DNA from: CAWBJP01 sp044867425
GTDB lineage: Bacteria > Actinomycetota > Acidimicrobiia > IMCC26256 > BP-133
DNA length: 64,000 bases
Direction of reading: 5' to 3'
Assembly (NCBI GenBank): GCA_044867425.1
Contig: JBIOUX010000027.1
Span: 33,899 to 97,898, forward strand
Shown one piece after another: positions 39,416-48,326 of the stretch. The position numbers and the translations under genes are program-made. The first letter of the stretch is position 1. Each line of letters begins with the position of its first letter. The notes below the pieces were generated by a model. That model was not told the origin of the DNA and did not search any database. It was given only the letters and a program-made list of their open reading frames with translations.

Positions 39416-41481
39416 GCCGCCTCCTCGGCGCCGAGATAGGCGGCGATGACCCGGGGGTCACGGCGCACGTCCTCGGGCCGGCCGGAGGCGAGCACCGTGC
39501 CCGATTCGAAGACGTAGATGAAGTCCGAGACCCCCATGACCAGGCTCATGTCGTGCTCGATGAGAGCCACGGCGATCCCGAGCTCGCCCACCACGGCCCG
39601 GATCAGCTCGCCCAGCCACCGGGTCTCGGCCGGGTCCAGGCCGGCGGAGGGCTCGTCGAGGAGGAGCACCCGGGGTTCCTCCACCAGGGCCCGGGCCACC
39701 TCGAGCACCTTGAGCAGCCCGGACGGAAGGTCGCCGGCGGCCCGCCCGGCCAGCTCGGAGAGGCCGAGCACCTCCAGGAGGCGCCGGACCCGCTCGCGCT
39801 CCGCCACCTCGTCCCGCAGGGCGTAGCTGAAGCCGATGATCTCGGCGGGCAGGCCGTGGCGCAGCCGGGGGTGGGCCGCCACCAGCAGGTTCTCGAACAC
39901 CGACATGGACGCCACCAGGCGGGGTGTCTGGAAGGTCCGGCCCAGGCCGGCGTCGACCCGGGCCGCGGCCCCCAGACGGGTGATGTCCAAGCCGTCGAGC
40001 ACGACGCGGCCCGAAACCGGCGCCTGGAACCCGGAGCACACGTTGAACAGCGTGGTCTTGCCGGCGCCGTTGGGTCCGATGATGCCGACCAGCTCTCCTG
40101 GCTCGATGCGCACCGAAACGTCGTTGAGGGCGGCCACGGCGCCGAAGCGCACCGACACGCCGCTCATGTCCAGGGCGGCGGGGGCGATCTCGTCCTCTGC
40201 CTCCGGCGGGCGGGCGCCGAACACCTCCAGGAGAGCGCCGGCGGGGGCCTCAAAGCGCCCCAGCGAGAATGAGGGCACGGGCGTCTCGGGCGCGGCCGCC
40301 CGGGTCCGGGTCCGCATGCCGCCCGTGATGCTGGGCAGGAAGGCGAGCTCACGGGGCGGGCGGGGCGGGCGCCAGCCCAGGCGCACGGTGAGGGCCCGGC
40401 CCAGACCCACCAGCCCGTCGGGGCGGGCGACGATGAACACCAGCAGCAGGGCCGACTGGAACAGGGGCGTGAACTGGGCCAGTTGGAGCGGGTTGGACTC
40501 GATCAGGGGCCGCACCGCCTCCAGGGGGAGGCGCTGAGCGGCACCGGCCAGCACCGCCCCGAGCACCGACCCCAGCCCGCCGATGATGGCGTTGGCCAGG
40601 TAGCCGATGGAGGTGAAAGGGGTGTACTGGTTGGAGTTGGCGCTCTCGATGAGGGCGCCCAGCAGCACCCCGGCCACGGCGGCCAGCGCCCCCGAGAGCA
40701 CGAAGGCCACGATGCGGTAGTACACGGGGTTGATGCCGAGGGCGGCGGCGGCCGTGGCCGAGTTGCGCACCGACAGCAGCGCCCGGCCCGTCCTGCCCCG
40801 CCCGATGCGGAGGACGGCGCCGAAGCAGGGGATCGCCACCAGGCACACGAGGAGGAAGAACAGCCGCTCGTTGTTGAAGTCGACCGTGAACAGCCGGGGC
40901 CGGGCGATGCGCTCGATCCCCTCGTTCTCGACGGGGATGAAGATGAGGAACTGCGCCGCCAGGTTGAAGGCCAGGGTGGCCACGGCGAAGTACAGGCCGG
41001 GCAGGCGAAGGGCGGCCAGACCGGTGAGGAGGCTGGCCGGGATCGAGGCGATCACCGCCACGGGGATCCAGGCGGCGAAGGGGACGCCCTCCTTGGTCAG
41101 GTAGGCGGCCACGAAGGCGCCGAGGCCGACGAAGCTGGCCTGTCCGAGGGACACGACGCCCGTCCAGCCGGTGAGGACCGTGAGGGAGAGGGCCACCAGG
41201 GCGTAGACCGCGACGAAGCTGCCGATCAGGGCCCAGAACTCGGTGACCAGGTACGGGTAGGCGACCAGGGCGCCGAGGAGGGCGATCCAGGGGACGTAGA
41301 CCTTGACCGCCTGGCGGAAGGGCAGGCGGGGGCGCTCGGCCCGGCGCTTGGCCCGGCGCTCGGCCCGGGTGAGGCGGACGGGCTTGGGCTTCGGTTCCCG
41401 GCGCCGCCTGGCCGGCGGCTCGTCGGCGCGCTCGGGCTTCGGCTCGCCGGGTTCCTTCGACCTCCGGAGACGCCTAGGCAC
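39412..41481 (-). CDS. LivM-LivG fusion: permease plus ATPase in one chain
   Basis: 689 residues. A very basic N-terminus (1-55, many Arg/Lys/Pro) precedes a LivM permease with about eight to ten helices (about 60-370; VLTGWTGVVSLGQASFVGLG is the LivM hallmark). A linker (about 375-425) and a LivG ATPase follow, with Walker A GPNGAGKTT (469-477), a deviant signature LPSGLLKV (585-592), and Walker B LLLDEPSAGLDP. Usually these are separate proteins. GTG 41481 lies inside the end of livH (8-base overlap). Works with LivH, LivF and the lipoprotein at 42386. Confidence 0.9.
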   Translation of the reverse strand: MPRRLRRSKEPGEPKPERADEPPARRRREPKPKPVRLTRAERRAKRRAERPRLPFRQAVKVYVPWIALLGALVAYPYLVTEFWALIGSFVAVYALVALSLTVLTGWTGVVSLGQASFVGLGAFVAAYLTKEGVPFAAWIPVAVIASIPASLLTGLAALRLPGLYFAVATLAFNLAAQFLIFIPVENEGIERIARPRLFTVDFNNERLFFLLVCLVAIPCFGAVLRIGRGRTGRALLSVRNSATAAAALGINPVYYRIVAFVLSGALAAVAGVLLGALIESANSNQYTPFTSIGYLANAIIGGLGSVLGAVLAGAAQRLPLEAVRPLIESNPLQLAQFTPLFQSALLLVFIVARPDGLVGLGRALTVRLGWRPPRPPRELAFLPSITGGMRTRTRAAAPETPVPSFSLGRFEAPAGALLEVFGARPPEAEDEIAPAALDMSGVSVRFGAVAALNDVSVRIEPGELVGIIGPNGAGKTTLFNVCSGFQAPVSGRVVLDGLDITRLGAAARVDAGLGRTFQTPRLVASMSVFENLLVAAHPRLRHGLPAEIIGFSYALRDEVAERERVRRLLEVLGLSELAGRAAGDLPSGLLKVLEVARALVEEPRVLLLDEPSAGLDPAETRWLGELIRAVVGELGIAVALIEHDMSLVMGVSDFIYVFESGTVLASGRPEDVRRDPRVIAAYLGAEEAA

Positions 41482-42367
41482 GGGCCTCGGCCACCAGCGT
41501 GCCGGAGCGGAGCAGGAGGACGACGAGCAGGGCGAAGAAGCCGATGCTCTGGTCGAGACCGGCCACGTCGCTGCGGGCCACCAGCTGCTCCACCACCCCG
41601 AGGAGGGGCCCGCCGATGAGGCACAGGCGCAGGTCCGACAACCCGGCGAAGACGGCCACCACCAGCGCCTTGACCTGCAGGAAGGCGAGGTTGACGGGCG
41701 TCAGCAGGCTGGTGGTGGCGAAGAGCATCGACGCCAGCGCTCCCACCGCCGATCCCAGCGCCCAGGCCGACATGCTCACCCGCCCGGTGCGGACCCCGAG
41801 CTCGGCGGCCGAGTCGAGATCCTCGGAGACGGCCCGCACGGCCAGGCCCCAGCGGGTGCGCCCCACGAGGAGGATCAGCGCCAGACCGACGATCACCAGG
41901 ACGGCGAGGAGGATGGTGCCCTCCCCGGTGATGACCACCCGGTCGAGCCCGACGAAGCGCCCGATCCGGAACGGGTCCTTGGGTAGCGGGTTCTCGATGG
42001 TGACGGCCTGGCCCGTGTAGCGGATGGTGATCACCGCCTGGGCCAGGAGGAGCACGCCCACGGTCGCCACCAGGGGGGCGATGGCCGGCGCCCGGCGCAG
42101 CGGGCGGATGGCCACCCGCTCGATGGCCACGCCCAGCAGGGCGGCGGCGGCCAGGCCGGCGGCCATGGCCAGGAGAAAGCGACCCCAGCCGCCCCCCGAT
42201 CCCTCCATGAGGTCGTAGAGGAGGTAGGCGCCCACCGCCCCCACGCCCGCCTCGGCGAAGTTGAGGACCTTCGACGCCCGGTAGATGACCACGAACCCGA
42301 GGGCCAGGAGCCCGTAGGTGGCCCCGGTGGTGAGCCCGATGACGACCCGTTGGGCGTCAACTTCCAC
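41474..42367 (-). CDS. livH: LivH-type ABC permease
   Basis: 297 residues, about eight transmembrane helices, with the LivH start VVIGLTTGATYGLLALGFVV and the loop YRASKVLNFAEAGVG. The EAA-like cytosolic loop is near VRAVSEDLDSAAELGVR. GTG 42367 has GAGGGA about six bases upstream and lies 18 bases after the binding-protein stop. Partner permease of the LivM half of the fusion protein. Confidence 0.93.
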   Translation of the reverse strand: MEVDAQRVVIGLTTGATYGLLALGFVVIYRASKVLNFAEAGVGAVGAYLLYDLMEGSGGGWGRFLLAMAAGLAAAALLGVAIERVAIRPLRRAPAIAPLVATVGVLLLAQAVITIRYTGQAVTIENPLPKDPFRIGRFVGLDRVVITGEGTILLAVLVIVGLALILLVGRTRWGLAVRAVSEDLDSAAELGVRTGRVSMSAWALGSAVGALASMLFATTSLLTPVNLAFLQVKALVVAVFAGLSDLRLCLIGGPLLGVVEQLVARSDVAGLDQSIGFFALLVVLLLRSGTLVAEARA

Positions 42368-42385
42368 GCGGGTCCCTCAGTGCCA

Positions 42386-43945
42386 CTACCCGATGGTGAA
42401 GTAGGGGTCAGGCTGGGCGGGCTGGCGCATTTCGTAGTAGTAGGGCTTGCCCGACGGCTCGGTGATCTCGATCACCGCCACCTCGGTGTCGAAGATGTTG
42501 CCGCCGTCGGGGCTGGCGGACTGTTTGAACCTGACCCCGAAGCCGGTGTCGAACCCGTTGAGGGCCCCGCCCCGGAGCACCTCCAGTACCCGGGCCCGGG
42601 TCAGGTTGGGCCCCGCGGCCTTGAGGGTCTCCACCACCGCCTTGGCCGCCACCCAGTGGATCTCGGTGTAGTAGTTCCGCTGATCCCAGTCGTTCCAGTA
42701 CTTCTTGTACGTCTTCTCGTAGACGCCATGCTCGGGCAGGCCGTCCTGGGGCAGGGACCAGGGGTGCTGGCACACCATCCCCCTGGTGTACTCGCCCACC
42801 TCCCGGGGCCAGATCTCCACGTTGCAGGTCACCCCGGCGGCGGGCATGGGCGGCTTGTAGCCCAGCGACTTGGCCTGGAGTTGGAAGAGGATGCCGCCCA
42901 GGGGCTCGTTGGCGAAGAAGACGAAGTCGGGACCGGCGGCCTGCATGTTGATGACCTGGCCGTTCATGTTGGTGTCGCCCAGGTTGTAGCGCTGCTCGGC
43001 TACCACCTTGACGCCGAACTTGGTGAAGACCTCTTTGGCGCCCTGGAGCCACTCGTTGCCGATGTCGTCGTTCTGGACGAGGAACCCGACCGTCTTGGGC
43101 TTGTACTTCTTGGCGTAGTAGTCGGCCACCACGTGGGACTGGCTGCGCCCCGGGGGCCCGGTGGGGAAGATGAAGGGGCACTTGAACTCGTCGGAGGCGA
43201 GGCCGTCCATCCAGATGGCGGGGAGCTGCTCCTTGCAGATCAACGGGCTGGCGGTGACCATGGCCGGCCCGTCGCCGGCCGAGGCGAAGGCGAAGATCTT
43301 GTCCTGCTTGGCCAGCTTCTCGAAGCACGTGCGGGGCTTGTCCCCCGAGGTGAAGCTGGTGTCGCAGTCGACCACCTGGATCTTGCGCCCGAAGATGCCG
43401 CCCTGGGCGTTGACCTCGTTGTAGACGGCCTTCACGGCCTTGAGGAGGGTGATGCCGAGTGAGCCGACCGGGCCCGACTCGATGTAGAAGCCGCCCAGCT
43501 TGATGGTGTCGGCGGTGACGCCCACGTCGGTGGCGCCGCCGTTGCCACCCGGCGGCGGGGCGAAGGGGTTGGGTTCGGTGGGCAGCGGTGACGTGGGGGT
43601 CGGGGCGCCGGGGGTGGGACTGTGGGAGGCGCCGGTGGCCGGGGTGGAAGACCCCGACCCCGAGCCGCTGGCCCGGGGCGTGGGTGTGACCGAGGAGGAC
43701 CCCCGCCCGGCGTTGGGAACCGAGGGGACGTACAGCCCGCCGGTGGGGGCGCCGCCGAAGGCACCGGGGGGAACGCTCGAGGCCGTGGTGCCTCCCGGTT
43801 GCCCGGTGTCGAGGGGAGGGGCCGCCTGGCCACCCACCGTCTCCACGTTCCGGGGCTGGGTGCCGGCACAGGCGGCGAGGAGGATGCCGGAGAGGAGCGC
43901 CAAGCCCGCACGGGCACCTCGCCGGCGCCTGGTCGTCACGGTCAT
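42386..43945 (-). CDS. ABC substrate-binding lipoprotein, LivK type
   Basis: 519 residues. ATG 43945 follows GGGGAGG. Signal peptide ends at lipobox LLAAC with Cys26. Residues about 30-140 form a Gly/Pro/Ser/Thr linker, then the type I binding fold begins at TIKLGGFYIESGPVGSLG and includes NAQGGIFGRKIQVVDCDTSF. First gene of a six-gene operon with livH, the LivM-LivG fusion, livF and two accessory genes. A paralogue of the protein at 580-2109 with similar linker layout. Substrate unknown. Confidence 0.92.
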   Translation of the reverse strand: MTVTTRRRRGARAGLALLSGILLAACAGTQPRNVETVGGQAAPPLDTGQPGGTTASSVPPGAFGGAPTGGLYVPSVPNAGRGSSSVTPTPRASGSGSGSSTPATGASHSPTPGAPTPTSPLPTEPNPFAPPPGGNGGATDVGVTADTIKLGGFYIESGPVGSLGITLLKAVKAVYNEVNAQGGIFGRKIQVVDCDTSFTSGDKPRTCFEKLAKQDKIFAFASAGDGPAMVTASPLICKEQLPAIWMDGLASDEFKCPFIFPTGPPGRSQSHVVADYYAKKYKPKTVGFLVQNDDIGNEWLQGAKEVFTKFGVKVVAEQRYNLGDTNMNGQVINMQAAGPDFVFFANEPLGGILFQLQAKSLGYKPPMPAAGVTCNVEIWPREVGEYTRGMVCQHPWSLPQDGLPEHGVYEKTYKKYWNDWDQRNYYTEIHWVAAKAVVETLKAAGPNLTRARVLEVLRGGALNGFDTGFGVRFKQSASPDGGNIFDTEVAVIEITEPSGKPYYYEMRQPAQPDPYFTIG

Positions 43946-44016
43946 GCTCTCGCCTCCCCTTTGTCCCCGGGGAACACCCCTGCCCCCGCCCGGCGGTTCG
44001 CGGCTCAAGGCGTCAG

Positions 44017-44045
44017 AACCTACCCATGTATGGCGGATTCGTCAG
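44017..44045 (-). promoter_or_regulatory. Putative promoter of the Liv-type operon
   Basis: Minus-strand CTGACG (44040-44045), 17-base spacer, TAGGTT (44017-44022), about 70 bases before the binding-protein ATG. A moderate match to the housekeeping consensus. Confidence 0.35.
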
Positions 44046-44160
44046 GGCAGGGCCAGAACCCTTGCGGGGGCGGCCCCTATGGAACAAGAAATCTGCCGTG
44101 CACGTCAGATTATTGCACGGTGGTGGACCGGGCAAGCGCCGGGCCTGCTACACCGGGAGC

Positions 44161-44310
44161 GTGCGCGGGCTGGCCGGCGTGGAGGGCAAGGCGGTGGTGG
44201 TGACCGGCGGGGGTGGAGGCCTCGGCCGGGTGCTGGCCGCTGAGCTCTGCCGGCTCGGCGCCCGGGTGCTGGTGTGCGGACGCACCCCGGCCACGCTGCA
44301 GGCGGTATGA
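44161..44310 (+). pseudogene. Truncated short-chain dehydrogenase (SDR) remnant
   Basis: About 49 residues that match only the N-terminal Rossmann turn of an SDR: VEGKAVVVTGGGGGLGRVLA, then GARVLVCGRTPATLQAV, then a stop. The nucleotide-binding TGGGGGLG motif is intact, but the rest of the ~250-residue enzyme, including YxxxK, is missing. The stop overlaps the next ATG (ATGA). It may be a degraded gene whose body was lost by deletion, or a short ORF kept to couple translation of the lipoprotein gene. A decayed gene is the simpler view. Confidence 0.6.
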
Positions 44311-44762
44311 GGGTGTGCGGGCTGCTCGCCGTAGTGGCCGTCGTGGCCACCGGGTGCAGCGGCGGCGCCGGAGATGGCGGCCCGGCGTCGGGCGGCGAGC
44401 CGGGTGCCGGCGTGGCCCTCTCCGTGGCCTTCGAGCCCGATCCGCCGGCGGCGGGGGAGCCGGTGACCTGGTTGCTCACGGTGCGCAACGGCGGCGGGGC
44501 GGCGGTCACCCTCACCTTCCCGTCGGGCAAACGAGGGGACGTGGTCCTGCGGGACGGCTCCGGTCAGCAGGTCTACCGCTGGTCGGACGGCCGGTTCTTC
44601 ACCGAGGCGGTGAACCGGCAGGAGCTGCGTCCGGGCCAGGAGGTGGTGTACCGGCTGGAGGAGCCTTCGCTGGCCGTCGAGCCGGGGGACTATGCCCTGG
44701 AAGCCACACTGGCGGCCGAGCCCCAGGTGGGGCCCGACCGCCAGCAGGTGCAGATCAGGTAA
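44307..44762 (+). CDS. BsuPI-like domain lipoprotein
   Basis: 151 residues, signal peptide with lipobox ending at Cys17 (VVATGC). The beta-sandwich (about 35-150) matches BsuPI-type proteinase-inhibitor domains: WLLTVRNGGGAAVTLTFPSG, then QVYRWSDGRFFTEAVNRQEL and GQEVVYRLEEPS. Members bind proteases or simply form a surface Ig-like domain. The ATG overlaps the stop of the SDR remnant. Convergent with the repeat protein at 44773. Confidence 0.72.
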   Translation: MRVCGLLAVVAVVATGCSGGAGDGGPASGGEPGAGVALSVAFEPDPPAAGEPVTWLLTVRNGGGAAVTLTFPSGKRGDVVLRDGSGQQVYRWSDGRFFTEAVNRQELRPGQEVVYRLEEPSLAVEPGDYALEATLAAEPQVGPDRQQVQIR

Positions 44763-44772
44763 GCGCTGGGCG

Positions 44773-45978
44773 CTAGACCAGCTGGCCGATGAGCTCGCCG
44801 GCGATGGGCAGCTGGGCCGGCGACAACACGGTGAGCAGGCTGCCCAGGGTGGGCAGAGCCTCGGCCGGGACGGTGGACAGCACGCTGGTCACCGAGGGGA
44901 TGGCGGCCTCGGGCATGGTCACGAAGAGGTCGGCGGCGGCGTGGGCATTGCCCGAGGGCATGGACAGGAAGTCGGAGACGGCAGGGAGGCTGTCCGTAGG
45001 CAGGAGGCCCAACAGGCTGCCCAGTCCGGCGGCCTGGCTGGAGGTCAGGCCCTCGATCAGCTCGCCGACGAGCGGGAGGCTGCTGGTGGGCAGCGACGGG
45101 AGCAGTGAGCCGGCGATGCTCTCCCCGGTGGCCGACAGCGGGCTGAGCAGGTTGGTGAGCGTCCCCAGCAGGCCGCCGAGGAGGCCGGTGAGGCCGCCCG
45201 CCGGGGTGAGGACGTCGGCCAGGATGGGCAGGTCGGAGGCGGGCAGGGTGTTGAGCAGCTGGCCCAGCACGGCCACCTGGTCGCCTGAGAGGCTGTTGAG
45301 AAGCCCGGCCATCTGGAGGGCATCGGCGGCGGGGATGTCGGCCAGGATGCCGCCCAGGGCGGCGACGTTGCCCGAGCCGGCGGCGGTGAGGACGTTGTTC
45401 ACGGCGGCGATGTCCCCGGCGGGGAGCAGGCTGAGCACGTTGGCCAGGTCGGGAACTCCTGCGCCCCCGAGTCCCCCGAGGTTGGTCAGGAGGCCCTGCA
45501 CGGCGGGGACCTGACCCGCCGACAGGGAGCTGAGCAGCGAGTTGATGAGTCCCAGCGCGTCCACCGGCAGCCCGGCGATCAGGCTGTTGACGGCCGGCAC
45601 CTCGACGGGCGGGAGGCTGGAGAGCAGGTTGCCGAGCACCGGGGCGTTGACGCCGGCGGGGAGGCCCACGGACGCCTGGCCGTTGGTGCTGGCGCCGGCG
45701 GGCCCGTTGACGGAGGCGGAGGCCGACGGGTCGCCACCCGCCGGGGCGGAGGCGCCGACGGACGCGTCGCCGGCGGGGGTCGTGGCGTTGACCTTGACCT
45801 TGCCGGCGGGGGAGCCGGCGGCGGCGTGGTCGGCCTCGGCCGAGGCCTCGATCTTGAAGTTGGGGTCGTCGGCGGCACCGAGGTCCACCGGGAAGTTGCC
45901 GGTGACCGCGAAGGCCCCGATGATGCCGGCGACCAGCGTCGTGGCCACGGCTCCAGCAACCATCTTCCAAGGCAGCAC
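44773..45978 (-). CDS. Exported protein made of about fifteen 15-residue Leu/Pro repeats
   Basis: 401 residues from GTG 45978, which has AAGGAG seven bases upstream. A hydrophobic N-terminal segment (about 6-26, VAGAVATTLVAGIIGAFAV) acts as signal or anchor. Residues ~45-110 are Ala/Gly/Ser/Pro-rich. From about 115 to the end the chain is a tandem 15-residue repeat, consensus LPxxxLPxLxxLLxx (examples LPPVEVPAVNSLIAG, LPASDLPILADVLTP, VPAEALPTLGSLLTV), predicted to be short helix-turn units stacked as a solenoid. No known family recognised. Role unknown; adhesion or scaffold function is a guess. Confidence 0.65.
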   Translation of the reverse strand: MLPWKMVAGAVATTLVAGIIGAFAVTGNFPVDLGAADDPNFKIEASAEADHAAAGSPAGKVKVNATTPAGDASVGASAPAGGDPSASASVNGPAGASTNGQASVGLPAGVNAPVLGNLLSSLPPVEVPAVNSLIAGLPVDALGLINSLLSSLSAGQVPAVQGLLTNLGGLGGAGVPDLANVLSLLPAGDIAAVNNVLTAAGSGNVAALGGILADIPAADALQMAGLLNSLSGDQVAVLGQLLNTLPASDLPILADVLTPAGGLTGLLGGLLGTLTNLLSPLSATGESIAGSLLPSLPTSSLPLVGELIEGLTSSQAAGLGSLLGLLPTDSLPAVSDFLSMPSGNAHAAADLFVTMPEAAIPSVTSVLSTVPAEALPTLGSLLTVLSPAQLPIAGELIGQLV

Positions 45979-46278
45979 TGAATCTCTCCTTCAGGGAACG
46001 CGGCGCCCCGGCGGCGTCCACGACGTTGTGGGACACGATGGGGCCGCGGGGCATTGGAGGCCATAGCCCGGGCGAGCCAAACCGGGGGCGCCGTTGGACT
46101 AGTCCCCGGGGACGGACGCGCCCAATCGGCCGCGAGTCTCATCCCGGGACGCCCACGGAATGACCCGTCCGGAGGATTGAGAAGGTGGCCCGACCGGGTG
46201 GCCGGTGATCAAGCAAAGCGCCCAGGGGCGGTGGTCACAGCAGAAACTCACCGCAGCCGACGCATCCGCCCGAAGTGG
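45979..46278. other. 300-base intergenic region
   Basis: Between two minus-strand genes. It contains overlapping palindromes GGACTAGTCC (46096-46105) and GTCCCCGGGGAC (46102-46113). No gene with a ribosome site is seen on either strand, and I cannot assign a promoter with confidence. Confidence 0.4.
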
Positions 46279-47244
46279 TCAGGAACGACCGGCGGCCTCG
46301 GGGTTCAGCGCCGTGTCGGGCACCTCGCCGGCCAGCACGGCCACCGTGGAGCGGACGGCGAGGCGGGCCATGGCCGTTCGGGTGGCGACGGTGGCCGTCC
46401 CCACGTGGGGGAGGAGCACGGCCCGGGGGGCGGCCAGCAGCCGGGGATGCACCTTCGGCTCGGCTTCGTACACGTCGATGCCGGCGGCGAAGATCTGGCC
46501 CTCCTCCAGCGCCTCGGCCAGGGCCTCCTCGTCGACCACCGGACCCCGGGCGGTGTTGACCAGGACGGCGGAGGGCTTCATCACGGCGAATTCGGGACGG
46601 CCGATGAGGTGGCGGGTCTGGGCCGTGAGCGGGACATGGAGGCTGACGAAGTCGGAGCGGGCCAGCAGCTCGTGGAGGTCGGCCACCCAGCCCTCCTCCC
46701 CGGTGGGCGTCCGGGTGTGGTGGAGGACCTCCATGGCGAAGCCCTGGGCCCGGCGGGCCACCGCCCGGCCGATCCCGCCATAGCCCACCAGCCCGAGCGT
46801 GGCGCCGTAGAGATCCCGGCCCAGGTACTGGTCGATCTCCCAGCCCGCCCAGCGCCCGGCCCGCAGGTCGGCCTCCGCTTCCGAGAAGCGCCGGGCGGCG
46901 GCCAGGATGAGGCCGAAGGCCAGATCGGCGGTGGTCTCGTCCAGGAGCCCCGGGGTGTTGCAGACGACCACGCCGGCCTCGGTGGCGGCGGCGACGTCGA
47001 TGTTGTCGTAGCCCACGGCCACGTTGGCCACCACCTTGAGCTGGCCCTTCCCGCCGGCCAGGACGGCGGCGTCGATCCGGTCGGTGACGAGGCTCACGAT
47101 CCCGTCGACCGTGCCCGCCGCCTCGGCCAGCTCGTCGGTGGTGTAGGGCCGATCGTCGCTGCGGGCCACGATCTCGACGCCCGCCTCGGTGGCGGGGTCG
47201 AGGGCACCGTCGGGCAGGTGCCGGGTGATGAGCAGGCGCGCCAT
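46279..47244 (-). CDS. D-isomer-specific 2-hydroxyacid dehydrogenase
   Basis: 321 residues. NAD(P)-binding motif GYGGIGRAVARRA in the centre. Catalytic Arg in VLVNTARGPVVDE, Glu in AAGIDVYEAEP and His in LLPHVGTATVAT are all present, so it should be active. Resembles glyoxylate/hydroxypyruvate reductases. It starts nine bases after the phosphotransferase gene stop and is cotranscribed with it. Physiological substrate unknown. Confidence 0.9.
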   Translation of the reverse strand: MARLLITRHLPDGALDPATEAGVEIVARSDDRPYTTDELAEAAGTVDGIVSLVTDRIDAAVLAGGKGQLKVVANVAVGYDNIDVAAATEAGVVVCNTPGLLDETTADLAFGLILAAARRFSEAEADLRAGRWAGWEIDQYLGRDLYGATLGLVGYGGIGRAVARRAQGFAMEVLHHTRTPTGEEGWVADLHELLARSDFVSLHVPLTAQTRHLIGRPEFAVMKPSAVLVNTARGPVVDEEALAEALEEGQIFAAGIDVYEAEPKVHPRLLAAPRAVLLPHVGTATVATRTAMARLAVRSTVAVLAGEVPDTALNPEAAGRS

Positions 47245-47253
47245 CCCCGCCGC

Positions 47254-48282
47254 CTACCGCCCCGCCCGGGTGGCGGCATCGGCGGCCGCTCTGGCGAGCA
47301 GGGGGACGACCTCCTCGAAGTGCCGCCAGCTGTCGTCGGTCTCGCCGTAGGCTCCCGAGGCGTAGCGGGCGTAGACACCCTCCAGGATCACGGCCGCCTT
47401 CCACAGGGCGAGGGCGACGTAGAAGTCGATCTGGGTGAGATCCCGGCCGGAGCGGGCGGCGTAGCGGGCGGCCACCTCCTTGCGGCCCGGGAACCCCGGG
47501 GCGATGGTGGGCGCCCAGAACAGGGGTGAAAACTCGTCGCCCGGCTCCGTCCAGTACATGAGGAGCATCCCGACGTCGGCCAGCGGGTCGCCCAGGGTGC
47601 ACAGCTCCCAGTCGAGAATGGCCCGGATGCGGCCGTCCTCGGGGTCGATGATGGCGTTGTCCAGCCGGTAGTCGCCGTGGACGATGGACGTCCGCCCCTG
47701 GGGCGGGATGTCCCGGGCCAGCCGCTCGGCCACCTCTTCGACCACGGGCAGCTCCCGGGTCTTCGACTTCTCCCACTGGCCTCCCCAGCGGCGGAGGAGG
47801 CGCTCCACGTAGCCGTCCGGGCGGCCCAGATCACCCAGGCCGACCTCAGCGGGGTCGACGGCGTGGAGGTCGGCCAGGGTGTCCACGAGGGCCTCGGAGG
47901 CGGCCCACCGCACCGGCTCTCCGACCGTGGCGGCGATCTCGGGGTTGCGCAGCACGAGCCCATCGACGAAGCGCATCACGTAGAACGGGGCGCCGTTCAC
48001 GCTGTCGTCGGGGGAGAGCCCCACCACCGGGGGGACCGGGACAGCCGAGCCGGCCAGAGCGGCGATGACCCGGTGCTCCCGGCCCATGTCGTGGGCCGAG
48101 GCGAGCAGAGTGCCGCGTGGGGGCCGGCGCAGGACCCACTCCCCGCCGGCGCTGTCCGTCACCCGGTAGGTGAGGTTGGACCGTCCCCCGGCGATCAGGG
48201 AGAACGACAGTGGGGGGTGGGCGTCCGCGTCGTGGGCGGTCAGCCAGGCGGTGACCGCCTCGACGTCGATACCTTCGAGCAA
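47254..48282 (-). CDS. Aminoglycoside-phosphotransferase-fold kinase (ACAD10/APH-like)
   Basis: 342 residues of the APH fold. ATP loop RSNLTYRVTDSAGGEWVLRR, catalytic loop IVHGDYRLDNAII and metal-binding AILDWELCTLGDP. Such proteins often sit with acyl-CoA dehydrogenases and are thought to phosphorylate hydroxyacyl intermediates rather than antibiotics. The start is TTG 48282 (frame MLEGIDVEAV). Cotranscribed with the hydroxyacid dehydrogenase and divergent from an ACAD-like gene 44 bases away, which supports a catabolic role. Confidence 0.85.
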   Translation of the reverse strand: MLEGIDVEAVTAWLTAHDADAHPPLSFSLIAGGRSNLTYRVTDSAGGEWVLRRPPRGTLLASAHDMGREHRVIAALAGSAVPVPPVVGLSPDDSVNGAPFYVMRFVDGLVLRNPEIAATVGEPVRWAASEALVDTLADLHAVDPAEVGLGDLGRPDGYVERLLRRWGGQWEKSKTRELPVVEEVAERLARDIPPQGRTSIVHGDYRLDNAIIDPEDGRIRAILDWELCTLGDPLADVGMLLMYWTEPGDEFSPLFWAPTIAPGFPGRKEVAARYAARSGRDLTQIDFYVALALWKAAVILEGVYARYASGAYGETDDSWRHFEEVVPLLARAAADAATRAGR

Positions 48283-48326
48283 GGCACGGCAGGTTACCCG
48301 TTCCCTCCGGCGCTTACTGTGGTGAC

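Noticed and set aside
46096..46113. Overlapping palindromes as att site or operator
   Set aside because: Short, GC-rich and single; no recombinase or second copy seen.
47254..48282. Aminoglycoside resistance gene
   Set aside because: Although the APH fold is clear, context with acyl-CoA type genes and the sequence type point to the ACAD10-like kinase group.
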